Positions 50,776-59,852 of a stretch of DNA of 64,000 bases are shown here, in pieces (position 1 is the first letter of the stretch; the number at the start of each line of letters is the position of its first letter). The notes under the pieces were generated by a model that worked only from the letters and a program-made list of their open reading frames with translations, ran no database searches and was not told where the DNA came from. The DNA lies in NCBI GenBank assembly GCA_902801625.1, contig CADCJI010000022.1:28880-92879 (forward strand), in the 5' to 3' direction. The position numbers and the translations under genes were made by a program. This DNA comes from an uncultured Bacteroidia bacterium. GTDB lineage: Bacteria; Bacteroidota; Bacteroidia; Bacteroidales; F082.

Positions 50776-52830
50776 TCAACGGGCCACTGAGAAGGTGCGG
50801 TTCAGCACAGCACCGTCGTTGGCACGAACACGGAGGAAGTAGATGCCATTGTTCAGGCTCTCCGTATTCAGTTGGATGTCATTACCATTGGCCTCTTGCG
50901 TCATCACACACTGGCCGATGGTGTTGTAAACCTCGATGCTCTTCATGTCTTCACCTTGAATGTTGAGCACACCCGAGGTCGGGTTAGGATAAATCTTCAG
51001 GGTCTCTTCCAGCTCGTTGACACCTTCCATCCAAGTCTGGAATGTGGTCTCAGCTCCGTAGTAGGTCTCACCGTTAACGACAGCGTAGGACTTCACCACA
51101 TAGATGCTGGAGTGTTCAAGTTCGTCAGTAGAGCCAAGGATCTTTCCGAATTCATTCAAGATGCCGGGGATAATCAAAGGCTCGGAGCTCGTCACCTTGC
51201 GGCACTCGAAGCCCACCCCTTCAGGGTAGCCTTCATAGACCAGTGAGGAGACAAAGTCGGCATGGGTGTAATCCACATTGCTGACCTCGGTTTCACCAAC
51301 TTCCACCATGGCCTGAGGACCTCTCACTGAAAGCAGATGCGAGGCTTCACTTCCAAACTGACCATCGTTTTCATCTCCGAAAAGCACATTGCCTTGGCTG
51401 TCCTTCACAATGTAGTAGCCATGACCATAAGAGCAGCAGATACCGTTTTGTCCACCATCATGGATAGTGAAAGTAACACATTCGTTAGCGGGCACAGTAA
51501 TATGCTCGATATTGAGCTGAGTAACGGTGGCGCCACCGGCAAGCGTAGTATAAGGACCACCTGAAGCGATAACAGTACCATCAGAAGCGGTAAACTCCCA
51601 AGTGATTTGGGCACCATATTTATCTTGCATCAGCTCGAGGCGAAGTTGTTCTTCTTCTCCTTCTATTTCAAAATCAGACCATTCCATGCAGCTGAGGGTA
51701 GCAACAGACTCGCATTGGATGTCTTGTCCATTCGCTTTTGTGATATTCACCGTTATGGCATGGTTGCCAAAAGGAACCTCAACGGGGATTTCGACGTTTT
51801 CCATGGCATATTGCGGAAGTTCGCCCTCCCATTCAACAGAATAGTTATTGCCTTCAACCGCTGCCTCAATTGTCAAAGCTGTAAGGGTTTCCGTTCCACC
51901 ATTTTGCACTTTAACCTCGACAGTCTTGGTGTGTGTACATGTAGCACCACCAACCTGACTAATGCTTCTAATCATAGGATAGATGGGCTCCTCTGAGCCT
52001 TGCACCATGTCGAGTTTGCAGCCGGTCAGAATAGGACGGTAGGCATTGCCTTGCTGACGTTCGGCGACCCAAGCCAAGAAAAAGATGTTGTCGATATCAA
52101 CATCCACACCATTGGGGCTACCAATGACTTCAGGGATCTGATACGAATATGTGCGGGTGACCAAAGTGCCTTGTGTAGTAGGGCTGATGGGATCGCCCCA
52201 AGCACTTTCGCTGATGACATCGCGAAGAATGTGGGTGTGAACATACTGGTTGCCAATCCATTGAGTTGGGTTAAATGAAGGGCTACCATAGTCGGATTGA
52301 GAACCAAGGATGCTGTCTTGCAGCATAGCTACGGTCAAGTAGTTTTGGTCAACGGTGCTGTTGCCTGTGTAATACACTTCAACTGTGATAGTAGCAATAC
52401 GCGTCTGAGGATTGACGATGGCCATACCAGCAATGTTGCATTCCGAAGCTTGGTTCATTTGTTGGTTGGCAATGCCTGCCCAAGCACTTCTGCTCTGTCC
52501 GTTAGGTGTTGAACGGTTGACTACTCCAGTGGGATATCCGTCGATACTGAAACCACCGTGGATAGTGTTACCGTCTTGGGTAATCATGTTAGGATAAGAG
52601 GTTTGGGCATAACCACCAGCATGGATGTTGACAGCCCAAAGTCTGCCAGGATTGGCAGCCATCAATTCATTTGCGATACGGTGGCCATCAGGACAATAGC
52701 CGCAGCCTCGTCCAGTGAATTCTTCGATGATGACGTTCCTGTTGGCAGGTTCTGTTGATACATACTGCTGGGCTTTCAATGAGAAGGTGAAGGCCAGCAA
52801 AGCCATTAAGGCAAAAGTAAACTTCTTCAT
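50776..52830 (-). CDS. Omp28-like thioredoxin-fold protein with T9SS sorting domain
   Basis: A 684-residue secreted protein. Signal peptide to LKAQ; an Omp28/thioredoxin-like domain (about 22-290) that begins IIEEFTGRGCGYCPDGHR, with a redox-type CGYC motif; a middle beta-rich domain (about 300-390); a domain with GGQNGICCSYGHGYYIV (about 400-500); and a T9SS type A sorting domain (KIYPNPTSGVLNIQGED to the end LNRTFSVAR). The CxxC hints at disulfide chemistry on the cell surface, but catalysis is not shown. Promoter TATTTTTG at 52867. Confidence 0.83.
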   Translation of the reverse strand: MKKFTFALMALLAFTFSLKAQQYVSTEPANRNVIIEEFTGRGCGYCPDGHRIANELMAANPGRLWAVNIHAGGYAQTSYPNMITQDGNTIHGGFSIDGYPTGVVNRSTPNGQSRSAWAGIANQQMNQASECNIAGMAIVNPQTRIATITVEVYYTGNSTVDQNYLTVAMLQDSILGSQSDYGSPSFNPTQWIGNQYVHTHILRDVISESAWGDPISPTTQGTLVTRTYSYQIPEVIGSPNGVDVDIDNIFFLAWVAERQQGNAYRPILTGCKLDMVQGSEEPIYPMIRSISQVGGATCTHTKTVEVKVQNGGTETLTALTIEAAVEGNNYSVEWEGELPQYAMENVEIPVEVPFGNHAITVNITKANGQDIQCESVATLSCMEWSDFEIEGEEEQLRLELMQDKYGAQITWEFTASDGTVIASGGPYTTLAGGATVTQLNIEHITVPANECVTFTIHDGGQNGICCSYGHGYYIVKDSQGNVLFGDENDGQFGSEASHLLSVRGPQAMVEVGETEVSNVDYTHADFVSSLVYEGYPEGVGFECRKVTSSEPLIIPGILNEFGKILGSTDELEHSSIYVVKSYAVVNGETYYGAETTFQTWMEGVNELEETLKIYPNPTSGVLNIQGEDMKSIEVYNTIGQCVMTQEANGNDIQLNTESLNNGIYFLRVRANDGAVLNRTFSVAR

Positions 52831-52866
52831 AGTGTTATAGTTTAGCTGATTAATACTTTTCCGCCA

Positions 52867-52874
52867 CAAAAATA
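52867..52874 (-). promoter_or_regulatory. -7 box TATTTTTG for the Omp28-like gene
   Basis: Consensus on the minus strand, 36 bases upstream of its ATG. Confidence 0.6.
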
Positions 52875-52884
52875 CACATTAATT

Positions 52885-52915
52885 AAAAAATGCGCCAACA
52901 AGTGGCGCATTTTTT
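52885..52915 (-). terminator. terminator after ilvE
   Basis: AAAAAATGCGCC / GGCGCATTTTTT stem with AACAAGT loop, 26 bases past the ilvE stop. Confidence 0.85.
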
Positions 52916-52940
52916 CAAACTTTTTTCAAACAGTCTGTAA

Positions 52941-53966
52941 TTAGAGGCCTTCAATGACGGTCGTCCAGCCGAATTCGTCGGGCTCGGTGCCGTACTGGAT
53001 GCCACGGAGTTTGTTGTAAAGCTTCAGGCTCCACGGACCGGGCTTGCCGTCACCGAACGTATAGGACTTGCCGTTTTCGGGATCGTCGATGCGCGAGATA
53101 GGGCTGATGACAGCAGCGGTGCCGCATGCGCCAGCTTCTTCGAAGGTGGTCAGCTCTTCTTCAGCGATAGGACGACGTTCGACCTTCATGCCGAGAGTCT
53201 CAGCCAACTGCATCAAGCTCTTGTTGGTGATGGAAGGCAGGATGGACGTGCTCTGAGGCGTGATGTAGGTATCGTTCTTGATACCGAAGAAGTTGGCAGC
53301 GCCAGCCTCGTCGATGTACTTCTTTTCCTTGGCATCGAGATAGAACTCGCAGGCATATTCACCACCGTGGCATGCCTCGACGTGCGGACGCAACGAAGCG
53401 GCATAGTTACCACCGACTTTATAGGTACCGGTACCCAGCGGGGCAGCGCGGTCGTACTTGCGCGTGATGACATAGGGGTTAGCCATGAAGCCGCCCTTGA
53501 AGTAAGGACCAACGGGAGTCACGAAGATCATGAACAGATACTCGTCAGCAGGTTTCACGCCCACGCGGGCGCCCGTGCCAATCAGCAGCGGACGAAGATA
53601 GAGCGAAGCGCCAGTCTCGTAAGGCGGAATGAAGTCGGCGTTGAGACGGATGACCTTCTCGACGGCTTCCCAGAACAACCCATCGGGAACCTCGGCCATC
53701 ATGATGCCCTGTGCAGAACGCTGCAAACGCTTGCAGTTCTCGTCCCAGCGGAACACGCGCACCTTGCCGTCCTTGCCACGGAAAGCCTTCATTCCTTCAA
53801 AAGCTTCCTGACCATAGTGCAAGCAAGTAGCAGCCATGTGGATGTTAATGGATGTGTCGGAGCTGACTTCCAATTCGCCCCATTTGCCGTTGCGGAAATA
53901 GCAGCGGACATTGTAATTCGTTGGATAATAACCGAATGTTAAATTTGCCCAATCGATGTTTTGCAT
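52941..53966 (-). CDS. ilvE: branched-chain amino acid aminotransferase
   Basis: A 341-residue fold-type IV PLP enzyme. The PLP lysine is Lys183 in GTGTYKVGGNYAAS; the YLDAKEKKYIDEAGAANFF motif and substrate region LHYGQEAFEGMKAFRGKDG are those of the longer (BCAT-II-like) subgroup. It makes the last step of Val, Leu and Ile synthesis. No consensus promoter box found within 80 bases of the ATG. Confidence 0.93.
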   Translation of the reverse strand: MQNIDWANLTFGYYPTNYNVRCYFRNGKWGELEVSSDTSINIHMAATCLHYGQEAFEGMKAFRGKDGKVRVFRWDENCKRLQRSAQGIMMAEVPDGLFWEAVEKVIRLNADFIPPYETGASLYLRPLLIGTGARVGVKPADEYLFMIFVTPVGPYFKGGFMANPYVITRKYDRAAPLGTGTYKVGGNYAASLRPHVEACHGGEYACEFYLDAKEKKYIDEAGAANFFGIKNDTYITPQSTSILPSITNKSLMQLAETLGMKVERRPIAEEELTTFEEAGACGTAAVISPISRIDDPENGKSYTFGDGKPGPWSLKLYNKLRGIQYGTEPDEFGWTTVIEGL

Positions 53967-54045
53967 GATGTTTTATGTTTTTAGTTGATAGATTCTGTCG
54001 TTTTCTAAAAGTCCACGAAATTACGCATTTTTCTTGACATGGCGG

Positions 54046-55242
54046 CTATTTTGCAGAAAAAATGTTTTGTTTCCACGGGATTAACCCCAAAGCCCTTTCA
54101 AGGTAGTGCGTTTCAATGCCATATTGGCTTTTTAGTTCAGCGATTTGCTGCAGTATTTCTGCTTTTTTCGGTTCTTTCGACGTCTTCCTTCCTACCAACA
54201 GCACGTTCTTCGGTGTGTGCTCCATCTCGATGAACTCCATCACTTGGGTCTTGTAGCCGAAATACTCCAAAATCAGGGCTCGGATGGTGTCGGTAATCAT
54301 CACAGCTTGGCGTTCAAGGAAAATGCCGTAGCGTGTTATGGCGTCCACCTTACCCGAGCGTTCCATCTCCTGTCGAATCTGCTTATGACAGCATGGAGCA
54401 CAAACAATAAGTTCAGCTCCCGCTTTGATGCCCGAAGCAATGGCATCGTCAGTGGCTGTGTTACAGGCATGAAGCGCAATCAGCACATCCAATTTGTCAG
54501 GGTGATAAGCCTCGATGCTGCTCTCCACAAACTCCAAGCCTTTCAAATTGTCCGCTTTGATGATCTCATTGATTTTCAGCACCAAGTCAGGACGGATTTC
54601 CACGCCCTTGATATCAACATCCAAATTCAAGCGTTGGGTCAACAGCTCGTGCAAGGCAAAGGTAAGATACCCTTTCCCTGCCCCCATGTCGGCAATGTGG
54701 ACCTTGCCGTCGAACTTCATCGGCTTGATGAGGCTCTCCACAATCTCGGCGTATTTGTAAATCTGCTTGAACTTATGCTGCATGTCGGCAGTAATTTTGC
54801 CTTCACGGGTGGTCAAGCCAAGCTGATACCACCAAGGATTCGCAGGGTTGATAAGGCGCGATTTCTGTTTATCGTGCTCCAAGTTCTGTTCGCGGCATTC
54901 CTGCACCTTCTTGGTCTGAATTGTGGCTTTGCCTTTACTTGAGACCAACAACGTAACATCTTCGTCGACGGTAAACAACATAGCATTCAGGAAACGATTG
55001 GGAAGCATTTCCTCCAGAATGTCAATCATTTGCGCGGCATCATAGTTTTTCACTTCATCGCGACGCTCGTAATGATACGTGAAGGCGAACAAGCGTTTCT
55101 CCTTGATCAGCACAGGTTTTACGTAGATGTTGCGCAAATCGTCATGCTTCTGCGTGGGCTTGCTCAACGTCATTTTCACCAATGTGCTTTGCTCCGCAGC
55201 CTCAGCTGTTCGGTTGAAGAATTTATCGAGATTTTCCGACAT
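54046..55242 (-). CDS. SAM-dependent methyltransferase (Methyltransf_32/METTL25-like)
   Basis: A 398-residue protein. Residues 1-130 are a mixed domain with no motif I know. From about 165 comes a class I methyltransferase fold: HIADMGAGKGYLTFALHELL (SAM-binding motif I), VDIKGVEIRPDLV (acidic motif II), DVLIALHACNTATDDAI (motif IV) and a conserved CAPCCHKQIRQ motif. The GKGYLT and PCCHK signature is shared with METTL25/RRNAD1-like proteins; the substrate, probably an RNA or protein, is unknown. The ATG at 55240 is chosen because the promoter box lies at 55258. Confidence 0.75.
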   Translation of the reverse strand: MSENLDKFFNRTAEAAEQSTLVKMTLSKPTQKHDDLRNIYVKPVLIKEKRLFAFTYHYERRDEVKNYDAAQMIDILEEMLPNRFLNAMLFTVDEDVTLLVSSKGKATIQTKKVQECREQNLEHDKQKSRLINPANPWWYQLGLTTREGKITADMQHKFKQIYKYAEIVESLIKPMKFDGKVHIADMGAGKGYLTFALHELLTQRLNLDVDIKGVEIRPDLVLKINEIIKADNLKGLEFVESSIEAYHPDKLDVLIALHACNTATDDAIASGIKAGAELIVCAPCCHKQIRQEMERSGKVDAITRYGIFLERQAVMITDTIRALILEYFGYKTQVMEFIEMEHTPKNVLLVGRKTSKEPKKAEILQQIAELKSQYGIETHYLERALGLIPWKQNIFSAK

Positions 55243-55257
55243 GGTTGAATTTTTCTG

Positions 55258-55265
55258 CAAAGATA
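55258..55265 (-). promoter_or_regulatory. -7 box TATCTTTG for the methyltransferase gene
   Basis: Consensus on the minus strand, 15 bases upstream of the ATG, squeezed against the sialidase stop codon at 55269. Confidence 0.55.
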
Positions 55266-55268
55266 AGG

Positions 55269-56429
55269 TTATTTCTCCAACCACTCCAATCCAAAGTTAT
55301 AAAACACCATAGAATAGCCCAATGTGTCGCCGTCGGATTCCTCCACATAAAGGCCAATGCTTTGGTCGGGCAGGATACAGAGCGAGGAATAAGCCGCATC
55401 GTAAGGCACGATGCACTTGCTCAAGGGCCAAGTCTGGCCTTCGTCGTAACTGACATATACTGTGACCTTCTCGCGCCGCTCGGGTCCAGGCAAGGAATGG
55501 AGCAGGATATTCTTTTCATCACCATCTTTTACAGAAGAATAGCGGATGATATCCCCATTGCAAGCCGTGGCTACAAGATCGGGCCAAGCGGAGGTTTCGG
55601 GGCGCCAAGTGGTGCCACCGTCTTCGGAAATATTGTACCACCGCTCACCCTCATGGCGGATACTCATCAAGATGCGGCCATCGGCCAGTTCCACCACTTT
55701 TGCCTCGTCGCCGCGCTGTGAGGCACGGCCTGAAATGTGCCAAGTCTCGCCGTTGTCGTCGGAATAGACGGCATAGTTGCAGGCTGCCCATTCCACGGTG
55801 TCACGCACAGCGAGGACAAACATGATGCGTCCCGTAGAGGTCAGCAGGCCGTTGCCAGAGGCGAAGAAGGCCGACCACCATGTGCGACTTACCTCGTTTT
55901 GGCACTTTGCGCCATAAAGTTCATCGGTAATGTCCTTGGGCTCGGTCCAAGTCTGGCCATTGTCGTAACTTCGTGCGATATAGGTATGAAGCGGGTTTTC
56001 GGGTCTTCCCTGCCAAAAGCCGCAGCCACCCACGAAAGCCGCCAAAAGGCCGCCTTCGTCGTTGGTGCGCACCAAGGCGCAGTCACCGAAGCCCTTCCCA
56101 ACCCCTTGACCTTCTATCAAGGTGTAAGGCTCGCTCCATGTGCGACCGCCATCGGTGCTGCGGTTGATGAGAATGTCTATGTCTTCGGGCAAATCACGGT
56201 CGTTGTTTTTCCGCTTGTCGGTGGCGATAACCAGAGAACCATCTTTGGCCGTGATGATAGCAGGAATACGATAGTTCTTTGAGTTGTAATCACCTGGGCG
56301 ATAGATTACCGTACGCAAACGGATGGAATCGGATTCGGGTTTGGGTGTTTCGACAGACTGGCCATTATTGCCGCACGAAGCCAACACAAAGCCCAATGCC
56401 ATTACGAAAAGTGAAATTTGGTATTTCAT
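55269..56429 (-). CDS. GH33-type exo-sialidase lipoprotein
   Basis: A 386-residue lipoprotein (lipobox VLASC). The six-bladed sialidase propeller is evident: NYRIPAII (the RIP motif with the first catalytic Arg) and five Asp boxes (STDGGRTW, SYDNGQTW, SDDNGETW, SEDGGTTW, SYDEGQTW). The C-terminal GLYVEESDGDTLGYSMVFYN holds the expected Glu/Tyr nucleophile region. It would release terminal sialic acid from mucins or milk glycans at the cell surface. No nan catabolic genes lie nearby, so the sugar may be left for others or handled elsewhere. Sits alone between promoter (56449) and the methyltransferase promoter. Confidence 0.88.
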   Translation of the reverse strand: MKYQISLFVMALGFVLASCGNNGQSVETPKPESDSIRLRTVIYRPGDYNSKNYRIPAIITAKDGSLVIATDKRKNNDRDLPEDIDILINRSTDGGRTWSEPYTLIEGQGVGKGFGDCALVRTNDEGGLLAAFVGGCGFWQGRPENPLHTYIARSYDNGQTWTEPKDITDELYGAKCQNEVSRTWWSAFFASGNGLLTSTGRIMFVLAVRDTVEWAACNYAVYSDDNGETWHISGRASQRGDEAKVVELADGRILMSIRHEGERWYNISEDGGTTWRPETSAWPDLVATACNGDIIRYSSVKDGDEKNILLHSLPGPERREKVTVYVSYDEGQTWPLSKCIVPYDAAYSSLCILPDQSIGLYVEESDGDTLGYSMVFYNFGLEWLEK

Positions 56430-56448
56430 AAGCGTAGTATTTAGGCTT

Positions 56449-56456
56449 CAAAAATA
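56449..56456 (-). promoter_or_regulatory. -7 box TATTTTTG for the sialidase gene
   Basis: Consensus on the minus strand, 19 bases upstream of the sialidase ATG, abutting the M28 terminator. Confidence 0.55.
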
Positions 56457-56496
56457 CAAAATTCTCCGTCCCAACAATGTGAAACGGAGAATTTTG
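56457..56496 (-). terminator. terminator after the M28 peptidase gene
   Basis: AAATTCTCCGT / ACGGAGAATTT stem; T-rich tail on the minus strand; 22 bases past the stop at 56519. Confidence 0.75.
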
Positions 56497-56518
56497 AAGT
56501 TTTATAACCTGTTGAGGC

Positions 56519-58345
56519 TTATCGTATCACAACTTTGGTTGTCAGGCTTCTGCTTTCGCTAGAGGCCTTCATAAAGTATAATCCCTTTTGGCATTTACCG
56601 AGATCGAGGACGGAACGACCATCCATGCGGTTTTCATAAACCTTGCGGCCCGAGATGTCGTATACTTCCACATTCCATTGGCCTGTGCCGAGATTGAGGT
56701 TGAAGGTGCCGTTGGAAGGATTGGGATAGACCAATGTGCTGCCGCTTTCCAACTCATTCACACTTGATGGAATGCCCTCACCAATCAAAGTCTCTGACGG
56801 AGCCTCGCAGCCATCGCTATACACGGACATGATGAAATACTCCGCTGTAGCGCCAATGCTTATTGTATCCTCAAAATAATACAAGCCACTATAATTAGGA
56901 TCATATTCTTGTGTAGCAATCACCATATTGTCGCGATACACATCAAAATGCTCAAGTTCGCCCGATGAGCCTTCTTCTGGCGCTTCCCAAAACATAACTA
57001 ATTCGATTACTTCCTTATTGACGGGCTGAAGGAAGTCGAAATAAATCACCGGATTGCAATACACTTGAGGCGTTTCGCCCACAGGATTGGCAATCTCTGC
57101 CAAGCAAGCAATGTTCATTTGGCAATACTGTTGCGACATCTCGAAGCTGTTCACGCTCGTACCAATCACATCATTAGGCGTGTGGATGTAAGGGCTGTAG
57201 TTCTGGTAGTCCTCAAAGGGATAAATGCCCATATAGCCGTGGTTATTGAAAGAGGTGTGGTCGCTGTCTCCTTCGTTGAAGTTGACGTGGCGGATGGGCA
57301 ACTCGGGATAATACACGCTGCCGACATTCATATAATAGGTACCGATGGGCTCCACCGAGTTGGGATAGATACAGTCGATGTGGATTTGATCACCATAAAG
57401 GTAACCGTTCATGTCGTTGTTGAAATAGCCGATGATGTCCATGCCCTGTTGTTGACAGCGCGAAGCGTAGGCCTCACTGCCATACAGACCCATCTCTTCG
57501 CAGCCGTAGGCGCAATAGATGATGCTGTATTCAAACTCATATTGGGTCATAATTCTCGCACTCTCGAGCACGCTGGCCACGCCCGTGGCGTTGTCGTCGG
57601 CACCAGGAGCTGTGCCGCCGCCCATCATAGCCTCATACGAGAACGAATCGAAGTGGCTGCCACACACCACGTATGTGTCGGGATAGAGCGTACCACGCTG
57701 AATACCAATGACATTAGGTGCCGCCGCACCGCTACCCATCCACGTATTGGCATTGAAAGGTTGTTGCTCGACCTCGAGGCCAAGGGCTTCCATACGACCG
57801 GCAATCCAATCGGAAGCGGCAAAGGCATTATCAGAGTTCCAAATGCGGCTGCCATAATCCTGCAGGTGTTGCACGGTTGCCTCCAATGAGTCCTGATTCA
57901 CTTGATCCAGCATCTCACGGATGGTAGGGTTCACTTCCGTCACCTGTGGGAAGTCGCGGGTCAAGCGTGGCAAACGCACCTCTTTATTGAAGATGGCCAC
58001 GGCGCCGTCGTTCTTGTAAGGTTCGACAGATCCACTCACAATAACATAGTCCTGCGTTGAATACAAGGCATTGTAACGCTGCTGATGTTCATTTGGACAG
58101 TACACCAAAGTGTAGGTTTCGGCCTTCGAGAAAGCATCTTCATCGAGCATAACCATACGGCTTGCATCGAAACGTTCTGCCGTGGCAAAAACATCAGAAT
58201 CAGTGTAAAAGTGTACCGTTAGGTTCGGGTCAGAGAAGTGCTTTTCCAGTTCGGTGCGGCCCGAATAGGAAAGCATCACGAAATTGCCGGCCATCGTCAC
58301 CACTGACATAGCCAACACCACTAATGTAAAAAGAAACCTTTTCAT
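56519..58345 (-). CDS. M28 aminopeptidase-like protein with T9SS sorting domain
   Basis: A 608-residue secreted zinc peptidase. Signal peptide to VTMAG; N-terminal domain (about 20-130); M28 catalytic domain (about 140-410) with the zinc ligands in CGSHFDS, PGADDNATGVASVLES, GCEEMGLYGS, NNDMNG and the late His in YIHTPND; an FN3-like domain (about 430-520); and a T9SS type A sorting domain (VYPNPSNGTFNLNLG to SLTTKVVIR). Such enzymes trim N-terminal residues from peptides. With the DPP III-like, S9 and C10 enzymes it completes an extracellular peptidase set. Confidence 0.9.
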   Translation of the reverse strand: MKRFLFTLVVLAMSVVTMAGNFVMLSYSGRTELEKHFSDPNLTVHFYTDSDVFATAERFDASRMVMLDEDAFSKAETYTLVYCPNEHQQRYNALYSTQDYVIVSGSVEPYKNDGAVAIFNKEVRLPRLTRDFPQVTEVNPTIREMLDQVNQDSLEATVQHLQDYGSRIWNSDNAFAASDWIAGRMEALGLEVEQQPFNANTWMGSGAAAPNVIGIQRGTLYPDTYVVCGSHFDSFSYEAMMGGGTAPGADDNATGVASVLESARIMTQYEFEYSIIYCAYGCEEMGLYGSEAYASRCQQQGMDIIGYFNNDMNGYLYGDQIHIDCIYPNSVEPIGTYYMNVGSVYYPELPIRHVNFNEGDSDHTSFNNHGYMGIYPFEDYQNYSPYIHTPNDVIGTSVNSFEMSQQYCQMNIACLAEIANPVGETPQVYCNPVIYFDFLQPVNKEVIELVMFWEAPEEGSSGELEHFDVYRDNMVIATQEYDPNYSGLYYFEDTISIGATAEYFIMSVYSDGCEAPSETLIGEGIPSSVNELESGSTLVYPNPSNGTFNLNLGTGQWNVEVYDISGRKVYENRMDGRSVLDLGKCQKGLYFMKASSESRSLTTKVVIR

Positions 58346-58399
58346 ATTGCTGTCTATTTAACGAAATTAAAAAACACTTTTGTTTAATTATCTTAGGTG

Positions 58400-58407
58400 C
58401 AAAAATA
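58400..58407 (-). promoter_or_regulatory. -7 box TATTTTTG for the M28 gene
   Basis: Consensus on the minus strand, 54 bases upstream of the ATG; divergent from the next promoter. Confidence 0.55.
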
Positions 58408-58450
58408 GACAAGAAAACAACATCACACCTTGTTTTATTAAAATAATTCC

Positions 58451-58458
58451 TATTTTTG
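58451..58458 (+). promoter_or_regulatory. promoter of the small lipoprotein gene at 58504
   Basis: TTG (58430-58432), 18 bases, TATTTTTG. Confidence 0.6.
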
Positions 58459-58503
58459 TCGCGATTATTCACAAATAACATCAACTACTTAAATATCAAC
58501 ACC

Positions 58504-58887
58504 ATGAAAAAGACAATAATTATCGCCCTCGCGGGCATGATGCTGTTCGCCTTCACGCAGTGCGGCGGCGGCAAAAACGAAAACGGAAAAGAAGGCAAAA
58601 CCAAGACCGAGACAAAAGCGTCCAAGCAATTCACGGAATTGAAGGAAGCTTACGACGAGGTTGAGAAGATGATCAAAGACACAAAGGATTGCGAAGAACT
58701 GAAAGAAGCGGCTTTTGCCGTGGCTCTCGGTGCCCTCGCCGTTGAATTGGGTGGCGACGAATACACCGCTGAAGAGAAGATGACCGAAAAAGAAAAAGAA
58801 CAATTCAACAAGATCATCGAAGACCTCGGTGACAAGGCAAAAAAGAAAGCCGAACAATTGGGATGCGACCTTAACATAGAAGAGTAA
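58504..58887 (+). CDS. small charged lipoprotein, unknown
   Basis: A 127-residue protein with a lipoprotein signal (MMLFAFTQC, Cys near 20) followed by a Gly/Lys/Glu linker and a highly charged helical domain (ELKEAYDEVEKMIKDTKDCE, then EKMTEKEKEQFNKIIEDLGD) with two more Cys that could pair. Probably a periplasm-facing helical lipoprotein; no family recognised. The murB remnant follows directly in the same frame after its TAA. Confidence 0.72.
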   Translation: MKKTIIIALAGMMLFAFTQCGGGKNENGKEGKTKTETKASKQFTELKEAYDEVEKMIKDTKDCEELKEAAFAVALGALAVELGGDEYTAEEKMTEKEKEQFNKIIEDLGDKAKKKAEQLGCDLNIEE

Positions 58888-59388
58888 AGCACCAAAGTCA
58901 CAAACAACAGCTGGCCACGCCTCAACGGCATTGAGCACCCCACCTTGCAACTACTCCACGATGCCATCTGCGCCATCCGCGATGCCAAACTCCCCGACGT
59001 GAAGCAAATTGGCAACGCGGGCAGCTTCTTCAAGAACCCAGTGATTGAGAGAACGCAATTTAAGGCTTTACAAAAGGATTATCCTACGATGCCGCACTAC
59101 GATGAACCTAATGGCAGAGTGAAAGTCCCGGCGGGATGGCTGATTGAGCATTGCGGCCCTTCGATGCTTCGACTTTGCTCAGCAACCTCAGGCTCAGGGA
59201 CCGCAGGGACAGCAAGTTGGAAAGGTTGGCGTAATGAACATGTGGGAGTATATGAAAAGCAGGCACTTGTCTTGGTGCATTACGGTAGCGAAAAAGGGCA
59301 AGACATTGTACAGCTAGCCCATAGAATCCAAGATTCCGTGGAGAAAAAGTTTGGGATCTGGATTAGTCCTGAGGTGAATTTTGTTTAG
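58888..59388 (+). pseudogene. murB: C-terminal remnant of murB with an in-frame repeat insertion
   Basis: From the codon after the upstream stop to a TAG at 59386, the frame reads the last third of UDP-N-acetylenolpyruvoylglucosamine reductase: LQLLHDAICAIRDAKLPDVK, IGNAGSFFKNPV, KVPAGWLIEHCG, WKGWRNEHVGVYEKQALVLV, and the end FGIWISPEVNFV. The FAD-binding N-terminal two thirds are absent, replaced by the small lipoprotein gene. Between HCG and WKGWR, where intact MurB is continuous, 60 extra bases (59158-59217) of a dispersed repeat are inserted without breaking the frame. The first ATG (58945) gives 147 codons; it cannot be functional MurB alone. Confidence 0.8.
59158..59217. repeat. 60-base repeat insertion in the murB remnant
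   Basis: 'cggcccttcgatgcttcgac' at the junction and 'cctcaggctcagggaccg' further in match arms of the element at 35523 and 46535. Length is exactly 20 codons. Confidence 0.7.
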
Positions 59389-59852
59389 CGTTGATTTGCT
59401 TGTTGATGGATTTCAGTTCTTCGGCATCGGTAAAGGGATTCTGACTATAGAAAATACGCCAAATAAGCAGGCAGATATTTCACCGATTCCTTGTGGGCAT
59501 AGTCTTTAGTATAGATGAGATAACGCTCGTTGATGATACGCGACGAGAACTTCTTGCAAAAGGCGTCTAATGATGCATGCGTCTTGTAGGAAGAATACAA
59601 AATCCTCAAAGTTTTTTCCGCCATAAAACACAAAATTCTCAAAATTTAATATGCACAAATCCGCAAAATTCTCAAAATTTCGGCTTTTCACTCCAAATCC
59701 CCCAAACCATCTCATGATAATCGCGGATGGAGTCCTTGTTCAGGCTTGCATAAAGACGAATATCGCTTTTCAGCTTCCCGATTTCTTCCTGCAAGGCGTT
59801 GATTTGCTTGTTGATGGCTTTCAATTCTTCGGCGTCGGTCACCGAAGACTTC
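59389..59852 (-). pseudogene. debris of a repeated gene C-terminus
   Basis: On the minus strand two fragments of one protein end are visible: 59683-59860 reads TDAEELKAINKQINALQEEI, then LYASLNKDSIRDYHEM, running out of the ATPase 3' end in another frame; 59389-59446 repeats TDAEELKSINKQINA. Between them a 65-codon frame (59445-59642) ends YLIYTKDYAHKESVKYLPAY plus LAYFL and may be another fragment. 'aattttgagaattttg' words recur at 59627-59685. No intact gene is present. Confidence 0.5.

Noticed and set aside
50776-52830. Reading the CGYC motif as proof of a disulfide oxidoreductase
   Set aside because: The motif fits a thioredoxin-like Omp28 fold, but the rest of the active-site environment cannot be judged by eye, so only the fold is claimed.
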